Under the pieces are notes generated by a model. That model saw only the letters and a list, made by a program, of their open reading frames with translations, made no database searches and was not told the DNA's origin. Both the position numbers and the translations under genes were made by a program. A DNA stretch of 64,000 nucleotides from Acestrorhynchus altus (Eukaryota > Chordata > Actinopteri > Characiformes > Acestrorhynchidae), in contig CM067507.1 in the NCBI GenBank assembly GCA_034509495.1, positions 9,941,716 to 10,005,715 of the forward strand, in the 5' to 3' direction. Each line of letters opens with the position of its first letter. Position 1 is the stretch's first letter. This document shows, piece by piece, positions 39,960 to 50,700 of the stretch.

Positions 39960-40640
39960 CTCAGTGACGCTCTCTGCAGGGGGCGGGACTCTGAGCGGCG
40001 GGTTTGTGTCAGCACTCCAGTTCAAAAATCTTACTGGTCTTGAAGGTGCCCTATGTAGGCTGCATGTGTGCTGTTCGGAATAGAGCAGCAGACTCTGCAG
40101 CAGTGACTATGAGCGTGTGAGTGACTCGGCGCTCTGAGCGTCTCTGTGCGGAGTCCCGCCCAGCGCTCAAACGTCTGTCGTCATAGCGACTCAAAGACTG
40201 AGCCGAGCGAACGTTTAACTGAACGTCAGATGTTAAGGAGCGAGCGGCTCAGTGTGAACGGAAAGACAAGGACTTATAAAGAAACGCGGGGTGACTGCTA
40301 ATGGTTTAGGTCGGGAGGTCATCCTGTGAAAGGCTCGCTCAGCGGACATCCCTGTCGACGTTTTTGACTTCATGGTCAGCGGCCGGACACGGGACACGGC
40401 GGGCCCTGTTTAGAGGTAACGGTCCTGTTTAACAAAGGTCGCTGGGTGATGTGGCTGTGCTGTGTTTGTGTGTGAGGACCGAAAAGGGACGCGTGTCTTC
40501 CTGTCCGCACTGCTCTTACCGCAGTGATGGTCACTGACCATCTCAGTGATGGATGCGGACAGGGCAACAGGAAACCTGACCGCGTTTCTAACCCTGGGCT
40601 AGATTTAGTGTGGGGGGGCGGGGGGGACGCATCTCCACCA
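39960..40640 (+). promoter_or_regulatory. CpG-rich promoter region, probably of tmem65
   Basis: GC content and CpG density rise sharply in an otherwise AT-rich window (for example GGGGCGGGACTCTGAGCGGC at 39980-39999, and GAGCGAGCGGCTC near 40237). This is the only such island in the window and lies about 1 kb before the first tmem65 coding exon. A possible non-coding first exon could end at 40415 (donor GAG|GTAACG). The exact start site cannot be read from the sequence. Confidence 0.65.
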
Positions 40641-40684
40641 AAGTCCAGCGATTACTGCATAGTCCCCAACAAGAATCACATCCC

Positions 40685-40815
40685 CGATGTTCATTCAGTG
40701 TCCCCCGATCACTGTCCCCGATCAGTGTCCTTTCACTGTCCCCCTGTTCAGTGTCCATTCACTGTCCCCGATCAGTGTCCCCCGTTCACTGTTCCCTGTT
40801 CAGTGTCCACCAGAG
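40685..40815 (+). repeat. Short minisatellite, CAGTGTCC/CACTGTCCCC units
   Basis: Irregular units alternating TTCAGTGTCC and TCACTGTCCCCGATCAGTG repeat over about 130 bp, with period about 20-27. Translation gives repeated Cys-Pro strings in three frames, which are artefacts. Confidence 0.8.
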
Positions 40816-41002
40816 CGCTTGGTTTCATCATGTGTATTATCATATTGTGATGAGTGTGTTTATGATATACTTTTAAGCTTCACTTAAAGAAGATAATCCC
40901 TGTGCTTTTCTTCTCCAAGGAAATAATTATGTCTCTTTTTGTTGTTATTTTCTTATGTACTTGTTTTTCAAAAAATCCAAATCCTAAATGGTTGATGCAG
41001 CA

Positions 41003-41038
<36 letters not shown>

Positions 41039-41201
41039 AGAATAGAATAGAATAGAATAGAATAGAACTTTATTGATCCCTTGGGAGGGTTCCTTCAGGG
41101 AAATTAAGATTCCAGCCTCAGCATCAGTACAGTACAGAAAGCAGAAAGATAGGTAGAAAAAATAATTTAATATGATGATGATGATGATTATTATTATTAT
41201 G

Positions 41202-41262
<61 letters not shown>
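41003..41262 (+). repeat. Microsatellite cluster and dispersed repeat
   Basis: Contains (ATG)n at 41003-41037, (AATAG)n at 41038-41066, a copy of a dispersed fish repeat (ACTTTATTGATCCCTTGGGA and on to about 41108), (ATG)n again at about 41172-41188, and (ATT)n to 41261. The dispersed part is repeated at 44053-44110. Confidence 0.88.
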
Positions 41263-41264
<2 letters not shown>

Positions 41265-41494
41265 CCCCTTTACGTAAAGCTGAAACTTCAATCACATCTT
41301 GTATAAAGGCAAACTGTGTAATTGTCTTGATTGTACTTGATTGTATATGCTATTCTTTCTTTGCTGGACAAGTATACAAAGAGGATTAAAGAGAAAAAAA
41401 ATCAGACAACATTACTCTTTTATGAAGAGTTCCTCAGTAAAAATTTTATTAGTTGCTGTTCACAGCTTTACTTTGTCTTTTTCCCACTCTCAAG

Positions 41495-41766
41495 GCTTCC
41501 CTCTATGCTGGTCACCCTCACTCTCTCTTCAATGTTGCCGTGTGTTCGGAGAGTCCTGCAGCCCATGCTGCTCCGGGTGCTTAGACCCCCACTGTGTGCA
41601 GCCACAGGCCACAGCACCAGCCTGGGCACACATGCACGCAAAGAGCCTGTGGAGCCACTGAGCTCACCACAAGGAGCACGAGACTTCATCTACAGCCTAC
41701 ACTCCTCTGAGCGATCATGTCTGCTGCGTGAACTGCACCGCTTTGAGTCCATAGCCATTGCTCAAG
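41495..41766 (+). CDS. tmem65: tmem65 first coding exon
   Basis: The frame encodes a basic, probably mitochondrial targeting, N-terminus (MLPCVRRVLQPMLLRVLRP) followed by the conserved QGARDFIYSLHSSERSCLLR and ELHRFESIAIAQ. The frame is open far upstream (to 41331), so the start is chosen by sense: ATG at 41505 or, giving a more typical presequence, 41532. A possible acceptor CCCACTCTCAAG ends at 41494, with a rather unusual AAG, which would make the CpG island a separate non-coding exon. The exon ends with G of a split codon before GTAAAG. Confidence 0.88.
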
Positions 41767-44700
41767 GTAAAGGAGAATAAATGAAGTTGAAATTGAGATG
41801 TGAAGTTGCAGTTTAATAGATAATAATAGAACAGAAACTGTGCATTGCAATGTATAGCAAGTTAGGTTATTAGACATTACATTAGACAATGCATTGTATT
41901 TGACATGGTTTTTCATTACATTTACACTGCATGTAGGTCAACACATAGCATGTGCCTTGTACACTGTGTCTCCCCCACTGCTCCCTCTTATCCTGTGCAC
42001 AAACATGAATGTCTCATTTTGCTGACAAACTGGAGAGCTGTGAGGTAACATTCACTGAAGTTTATTAGATTGGTATTGTAAACATCAAATTTACGAGTAA
42101 TATCTTTATGGTCTTTTTCAATTATAAAATAGAAAATATTAGACAGACAATTCAGCCCATGATATTAAATCCAAACAGTTTGTCTTCTGGTGTGGCTGAT
42201 GTAGAACAAAATATAGATACAGATGAAAAGTTGGAAACCTTTCACCCACTTCCACAGTCAGAATTAGAGAAAATTATTTTACTCCTCAAATTCTGCCACC
42301 TGCTGTCTAGATGCAATCCCATCAAACCTACTTAAAGACGTGCTGCCAGCTATAATCAAACCTCTCTTAGCAATAGTAAACTCTTCTCTTATTTTAATTT
42401 AAGCTTCTGGATATGTCACAAGAATCAATAATTTAATGCCAGTTTATATCTTAAAGTAATCTAAAAGTCTCTTTCTCAATGCAGAAATATATTGGAAAAG
42501 GAATTGGCGAGCTGGTGTGTCGTTTGAACGCTGCATTTAAGCATGCAGTTAACAACTGTAGCAGGAAGAGTTTCATTAGCTTTTCTCATTTAACCTACAT
42601 TTCTTGTATGGAAAATTTTGTCTTCCCTGTATCCCTGTTTGTAGATAAAGCTTTTCTATATGTAGGCGCTGTGGTACGAGGAAGACAGAGGAACACAACA
42701 ATATGTTGAGCATGAGCACGTATTTAAAGCAATGTCACCTGATTGTATTAGGGAGGCAATCAGAAGACAATAAAATTTCCTGACATTTTAGCCGCTCTTT
42801 AATCCCAGAGGTGCTATAGCTATTCCAAAATCTACAGGGATATTTTCTGCCACAGACATGAAGCCTTGTGCAAAGCAGGTTTTAGGAATGCATGAAAAGT
42901 GCGACGGAATCATAGATCCTAACATAGAGGTGCTAAATCAACAAATTATCCAAAGCATCTTCTGTTGCCCCAACCACACTCAGATTAGACCCCAGAGCAA
43001 CAGTTAACCCTCACTGCATTGCTCACACCTTGCAGTGTGAAAACTATATTCAGTACAAATATACCTGGAAAGCATATCATACCATACAAACCATAATCTT
43101 TTTTTTTGCTAAAATGTACTTTCAAATTTATATTTTCTGTGCAGTCTGGTAGCCAAGTAATTAAACACTAAACATCTTGTTGGTTTCATTTAACACCATG
43201 TTCAAAATAAAACTTCATGCATTTTGTTTTCTCAAAGTATCATATTTTTTATGCTAATCCAAAAAACAATCTGATCCATGAAATGATCCCATTCTTGAAA
43301 AATTTGATCCATCTTACACTTTACTGTTCATTTTGTGTTGTAGTATCAAAATTGGTATTAAGAATCATATACTTTTTGTGGTATTGGTATCGACTACTAA
43401 ATTTCTGGTATTGTGACTGGTATTAAACACACATTTTAAAAGCATGTGTATTTACAGACTGATTTTACTCATTTTGTCTCCTTGGGACCTCTGTAGGAAT
43501 GGTAGCCCATGTAGTTTTATCTTTTTGTTCGTTGTTAACTTAGAGGGGGGATCCTGATTGTGCATATTTTTCTTATGTAGGGGTACGAAAAATAAAGTTA
43601 AACATAGACAATAAAGAATAATATGTACCTCTAATGTGTATAATTGACCAATGAAATGTGTGTATGCATTCTACCAAAAGTAATGTGTGTGTGTATCTTG
43701 TTGTATGGATTTAGGATTGTTAGCCTCACTCATCTGTAGATGTGGTTATCCCAGATTGATTAAGGCAGGATTGCAGGCTTGAAAGATGTAGACCTGTTGG
43801 AGGAGAACTGAATACTCAAGTTAACTAGAACAAGAGTCCTGATGTACCAATCTGCTTTTAATTGGTTTATTTTAATTTTTGTACAGTGTTTTTATGTAAA
43901 GGTTAAGAAATATCACTGGAAATTGGAATATATCTTGAACAATCCTTACGCGGTTAACTCTTATCTACACTAAACCAGGGGCAGTTGATTTTTAACACCT
44001 GGGGCTTAGCCCAAATGCTTGCCTCTGAAGATTTATTTGTCCATTTAGGATAGGGTAGAATAGAACTTTATTGATCCCTTGGGAGGGTTCCCTCAGGGAA
44101 ATTAAGGGAAATTATTTACAGCTGCAATGTGAACTACTTTTCATTCCATCTGAGACATTCCTAAACAAATCAGTACATTCTATGTGCAAAACATAATACA
44201 CTGAACAACTAATCTTAACACCTTATGATAACACTTCATAATTTTAAACTTAACACATTAGAATTCACAAAATGAAATAAAATGTTTGCAGAACATTTGC
44301 TCTTTATATTTTTATTATATTAAATTTTTGTACAGATCAGCAAAACAAAACTAGTCCCTGTACCAAAAAGGTACCAGCTGGGCTGTGCAAAACAGTTATA
44401 AAAAGAATGATTATATACATTTAGTTTAATGTTTTGCCATTGAAATTTTACATAACATTAAAAAAATGCTTAACTTTGTATCAGATAGCACAGTAACTTT
44501 GCCATCTTTAACTTATTGTCAAATGTATTATAATAAAAAAAGTTGATATAATAAATAAGTCTGTGAAATGTTGTTTCACTGTTGCTTAATTTGACATTTT
44601 ATTATAACATCTAAAGAGGTCTGGAATTTCTCCTGTTTTAATAGTTTATAAACCACTTGAACATGGATGTTTGAGTCAGATCTCACAAACCTAAGTGCTA

Positions 44701-47700
44701 CATGTAACATTTTAGTTCTTAGTCAATAAAACTTTATTAACATTCATATTAACCAGAGCTTTGTGTCAAGGGTTATTACATCTAGTGCTTCACACTCAGT
44801 GGTGTGGACTCAACTGAAACATATGTCTGCCTGCTGAAGATGAACTGCTTTCTGTTGATGATGGCTTTTCTTCAAAAACCTTCTTATGTTTACTTCATTT
44901 CCACCACTGCCATCATGTGGAAAAACCTGCTTAAAGAACTTCCACTACTGTTTTACAATTGTTTGTTAAATTATTAATGAGTTTTTTAGTGGGTTTTTTT
45001 TCATGTTTGTTTGTTTGTTGTTTGTTTATGTAAAAAATAAGTTTTGTATCTGAAAAAAGTTTTTGGGGGGGGCTATTGGCAAATGTTCAAAAACCACTTC
45101 TTTGCTCTGTCCCTGCACTCAACAAACATTTACACCCACACATTTACGCTATGCTTTTGCACCCTTTTCAGCTTTACCAGCTTTTATTAAGCTGTCCCTG
45201 TCAGGACGTTTATTGAATAACCTAAAGGCCTTACAGTAGTAATCAGTGTATTTATTCCATCTGCTAGAGAGATAATGGATTTGCAGGCTGTGAATCAGAT
45301 AATTGCAGCATTTGAAGACTGTAACTTTCTTCTCAGCAGCCTTGCACATAGGGTGGGGAATTGTGTCTTACTTTTCTGAGTAACACCTCAACTCTAAAAG
45401 GATTGTAAAAAAGTAATTTTACACAACATCTTCCACTAACGAGACTAATACATGTATTCATACCTAGTGCACTGTTATGTGTACTGTCTGCTCACTATGT
45501 ATTGGAGTTGTACTGGCACTGGGTTTAAAACTGCTTTTTACCACCTCAAAATTCCATTGAAATCTAACTCAGACAATTTCTTGAGCCAATTAAATTGACT
45601 TTGGAAGTGGATTTTATTCAAGGCTGGACAGGAGGGTTTTAGAAATTACAGTGTGTACAAAAACAATTGACATTACGATCTAATAAATACTTGAGCCAAT
45701 ACAGAGGGCACACTTGTATTAGAGCTGATTTGGAGGTTTAATATTTGCAATATTTAGAGTTGATTATAGTGATGAAGGGATTTTCTCTCTAGAGAGGCCA
45801 CTTAGGTGCTTGTTCAGTTTGCTATCATTTGAAGACTAGACTAATGCGTTTAACTCCCTTCTAGCTGGCCTTACTATGCTATCCATCAGGCCCTTGCAAC
45901 TGATCCAAAATGCAGCAGCATGACTTGTCTTCAGTGTTCCCAAGTTCCCAAGTTCATGTTCCCATGTTACTCCTCTGCTGCGTTTCCTTCATTGGCTGCC
46001 TGCATCAGATTCAAAACCTTGATGATGGCCTACAAAGCCAAAAATAGACCAGCCCCCCTATACTTGATGGCAATGGTCAATCAATTGCCATCATGTCAAA
46101 TCAAAACTCGATTTGTATCAAGAGCCCTTCAAGCATCAAGTACAGTTCGACTTGACACAACAACCCTAATGTCACATGGAAGACAGTCATCCATACTCTT
46201 TTCTGTCCTGGCACCAAAATGGTGGAATGAACTTCCCATGGGTGTTCAAACAGCTGAGTCACTCGCTGTCTTTAAATGCAGACTTAAGACCCATTTCTTT
46301 CAAGACCATGTAAATCATTAAATGTTTATATTTATATATCTATATAGCTATAGATGTTCTGAGTGAACAGCAAAGCACTTTTGGATAAGATAATTCTTAA
46401 TAAGAGCGTCTGCCAAATGCCTTAAATGTAAATGTAATTGTAAATGCTTCAGATATCATAGTATGTAGTCATTAGGTTCCATCTGTCTGATTACTGTGCT
46501 ACTTACTACTCCCAGCAGGGTTTTAGTGTTTACCAGAGAGCATTTACCTTGCTGTAATTTGTTAGTGCAGCGTTACATGGAACTGGCATTGCTTTTTGCA
46601 AACCCCACTGTTATGTCCCAAGAAATTCACCACTGACATCTGTTTTGGAGAATGATACACAGTTAAATTGTATAGCTGGTTTAATATGTCTTAATGGAGT
46701 AGTAATTCATCCAGCCCCATTGCAGCAACTCAGACTGTCCTTCAGTGATTTGTGCTGGATCTAAACCAAACTAAGGCCACAAAGCCAGTAAGATATTCTA
46801 CTTAAAGCTTGTTGTTTTAGCACTAATGGGTATTTCAAAAAGGCTTATGTCCAGTATTTTTTTATCTCTCCCAGCCAGCTACCATGACAGTGGTAACCAT
46901 GGCAATTAGGCATGAGCATTTAAGGCAGGGAGTGGTCCCTTTGTCTAGATGGATTTCTATCCAATACATACAGGCTGAGTTTCTGAAAGTACCCATGACT
47001 GCATCAAAAAATGTTCTTCCTTTTGGGGCTTGGGGGCAGGTCCCATTACTGGGACTGACAATATTTTAGGAATAATTTTCACCAAAGTGATTGTGAGATC
47101 TACAGGAAACTTTTGTTATATACAAAATTGATGGCCAGGGACCGCCAGCATATTTCCCAGCTTCACTACAAGCTTCAAGGAATTGCTTCTAGATGTCAGT
47201 GCCAGTGTCATGTATGTCTTGTCCCTGTGGTCTGTCTGTTTTGTTTATCTTCCCATGTGCTTTTTAGCACATGTCATGTCTCCTCCCATTCCCAGCTGTG
47301 TTCCATTTGTAACCCTGCCCCATTGTTATCATGTCCCAGCCATGTCCAATGTCATTGTGAATATTAGTCCCTTGTCTCTGTTTGTCCTGGTCGGTCTTTG
47401 TGGTTATGTGGCTTTGTGACTTCGTGTTTTCTCGTCGTGATTATTTGTATCCTGTTAATAAATACAACCCAGCGTGTACGTCCGCAACTACATGTGTCCG
47501 TGAGTGTTACATAAAGACCGACCTATCATGGACGTAGCTGGGTTGTCCAGGTTTGCTGGATCCCGTCTGGCTATCCGCCGGGATCCATTCTCTGGTGGCT
47601 TGGAGCAACGGGACGCTGTGCAGACCAGCAGCCAGAGTAGACGCCATAGGCGGCGCACTCGGGGCACTCCCTCACCAGAGGACTGCTCCTCAAAGGGTGG

Positions 47701-50700
47701 GGAGAATTTTGGGGGGGCGCTACGGGTTGGCGCTGCAAGCCTTGAGCCGTGTGAGGCGAGAGGTGAGGCCTGCTCGCGGGCTGTTGATGGGGTTCTGGGC
47801 TGAAAGACATGTGGGATGTGTGGCAGTTCTTGAGCTATGTGCGCAGGACTGTCCAGCCCAGTTCCACTCAGACCTCAGCAGCCGCAGTGGCCTCAGCAGC
47901 GCCACCTAGCCGAGTTGCTCCAGTCCGGGAGCTGAAACTCACTGCTCCAGCTCCACATCCAGTCCGAGAGCTGGAATCTTCAGCTGGAGGTCCGTCTCCT
48001 GTCGAGAAGGCGGCGCCCGCCGCCAGTGTTCGAGGGTCGGCGCCCGCCGCCAGTGTTCGAGGGTCGGCGCCCGCTGCCAGAACTGTGCCCAACCCAGCGT
48101 GTACGTCCGACTCCAACTACCTGTGTCTGGAAACGTTACAGCCAGTCCTTCAAAACCAATTTCTGAAGTGACACTCTGCTTGAAACTGCTGACCATGAAC
48201 ATATGGAGCAGAGTGGCATGCAAGAGGCCTTTGCTCACTTCTGTTCACAAAGTTGCACAGTTACTGTGGCTGAAGAGACAAAACAATTGGATAGTTCATG
48301 ACTGAAAACATATTATGTGATGAGATTAATCTCATTTCTACTTGTATGTTAATAATGCTAGGTGTTGTGTACCTGGGGAGAGTAAGATTCCAAAATGTAT
48401 TCCCAAATGAGAATTCTTGTATTCATAGGGCTACAAATGTGACTGATTGGCATGATGAACATCTAGGAACATTCACTAAAACTGCACTGTTTCTGTCACA
48501 GGTAATTATTTTTTATTAGCTGAAACCTCCCTTCACTTGTAAAATTAGATATTTCTGTTTTGCTCTAGTCTCAATTCCAAGTTGAATTGAGTAGTGCCAG
48601 TTCTTTTATACTATTTATACTTTTGTACCATTTTATATATAGTTGGTGTGTGGGAAATGTAGCAAACAATGTAATACTTCCAGAAAGTATTCACAGAAAA
48701 TTAAACACAAAATTATAACTTACGTATAACTATACGTATTCACAGCCTTTGCGCAATACTTTGAAGCACCTTTGGCAGCAATTAAAGCCTCAAGTCTTTT
48801 TGAGTATGATGTTATAAGCTTTGAACAAAAGTTTCTCCCATTCTTCTTTGCAGAATCTCTCAAGTGCCACCAGATTGGATGAGAAGCATCGGTGCACACT
48901 CATCTTTAGATATGTCCAGAGATGTTTAATTGGGTTCAAGTCTAGGCTCTGGCTGGACCACTCAAGGACAAGTGTTGTCCCAAAGCCACTCCTTTATGAT
49001 CATGGCTGTGTGCTCAGAGTAGCTGTCGGTATTGGTTAGGTGATGACCAGTGCCTGGTTTTCTCCAGACATGATGCTTGGCATTCAGTACAAAAAGTAAA
49101 ATCTTTTTGTCTCTCATGGTCTGAGAATCCTTTACCTGCCTTTTTGCAACCTCAGACAGGCTGCCATGTGCCTTTTACTGAGGAGTGGCTTCCATCTGGA
49201 GTGCAGAAATGGTTGTCCTGGAAGATTCTCCTCCTTCTACAGAGCAATGTTGAAGCTCTGTCAGAGTGACCATTGGGTTCTTGGTATCCTCCCTGACTAA
49301 GACCCTTCTATCATGATCACTCAGTTTGGCCATGTGGCCAGCTTGGGGAATTTACAGATGATGGAGAGCACTGTGCTCATTGGAACCTTCAATGCAGCAG
49401 AAAGTTTTCTGTACCCTTCCCCAGATCTGTGAAAGTTTTGTAATTTTAATTTTAATAAATCACTCCTGTGTGTAACTATTGAGTACCCCATCTTGACAGA
49501 AATAAAACCGAAATGTACATTTTTTTTGCAAATTTATTAAAAAAGAAAAACTGAAATTTCACATAATCATAAGTATCAGACCCTTTGCTGTGACACTCAT
49601 ATTTAACCCACATGCTGTCTATTTCTTCTGATCCTCCTTGAGATGATTCTACTCCTTCATTGGGGTCCAGCTGGGTTTAATTAAACTGAGTGGACTTGAT
49701 TAGGAAAGGCACACACCTGTCTATATGTGACCTCACAGCTCACAGTGCATGTCAGAGCAAATGAGAATCATGAGGTTGAAGGAACTGTCCAAGGAGCTCA
49801 GAGACAGAATTGTGGCAAGGCACAGATCTGGCCAAGGTCACAAAAGAATTTCTGCAGCACTCAAGGTTCCTAAGAGCACAGTGGCCTGCATAATCCTTAA
49901 ATGGAAGAAGTTTGGGACAACCAGAACTCTTCCTAGACCTGGCCGTCCTGCCAAACTGAGCAATCATGGGAGAAAAGCCTTGGTGAGAGAGGTAAAGAAG
50001 AACCCAAAGAGCACTGTGGCTAAGCTCCAGAGATGCAGTAGGAAGATGGGAGAAAGTTCCACAAAGTCAACTATCACTGCAGCTCTCCATGAGTCTGGGC
50101 TTTATGGCAGAGTGACCCGACGGAAGCTTCTCCTCAGTGCAAGACATATGAAAGCACACATGAAGGACTCCCAGACTATGAGAAATAAGATTCTCTAGTC
50201 TGATGAGACAAAGATTGAACTTTTTGGTGTTAATTCTAAGCGTTATGTGTGGAGAAAACCAGGCACTGCTCATCACCTGCCCAATACCATCCCAAAAGTG
50301 AAGCATGTTGGTGGCAGCATCATGCTATGGGGGTGTTTTTCAGATGACTGGTTGCAATTGAAGGAACGATGAATACAGCCAAGTACAGAGATATCCTGGA
50401 TGGAAACCTCTTCCAGAGTGCTCTGGACCTCAGACTGGGCTGAAGGTTCACCTTCCAACAAGACAATGACCCTAAGGACACAGCTAAAATAACAAAGGAG
50501 TGGCTTCTGAACAACTCTGTGACCGTTCTTGACTGGCCCAGCCAGAGCCCTGACCTAAACCCAATTGAGCATCTCTGGAGAAACCTGAAAATGGCTGTCC
50601 ACCAATGTTCACCATCCAAGCTGACAGCACTGGAAAGGATCTCCAAGGAAGAATGGCAGAGGATCCCCAAATTCAGGTGTGAAAAACTTGTTGCATCATT

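Larger units (their letters stand above)
47206..48140 (+). mobile_element. Non-autonomous LTR retrotransposon, truncated 3' LTR, perfect target duplication
   Basis: The element starts TGTCATG at 47206 and ends GTTACA at 48140, bordered on both sides by GCCAG (47201-47205 and 48141-48145), a perfect 5-bp target site duplication. The 5' LTR is 47206-47511, with AATAAA at about 47457. The last about 50 bp (from CCCAGCGTGTACGTCCG, about 48091) repeat the end of that LTR, so the 3' LTR is nearly all deleted. Two small ORFs resemble those of the element at 15471-17820. No polymerase genes are present. Confidence 0.85.

Noticed and set aside
40685..40815. Possible CRISPR-like spaced repeat
   Set aside because: Units are irregular, there are no distinct spacers, and the DNA is plainly eukaryotic.
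40524..40887. Overlapping ORFs with Cys-Pro repeats
   Set aside because: All three frames are open because of the minisatellite; no start context or conservation.
47868..48238. Minus-strand ORFs opposite LTR-element ORF2
   Set aside because: Shadow frames of a GC-rich repeat; no counterpart on the antisense of the sister element.
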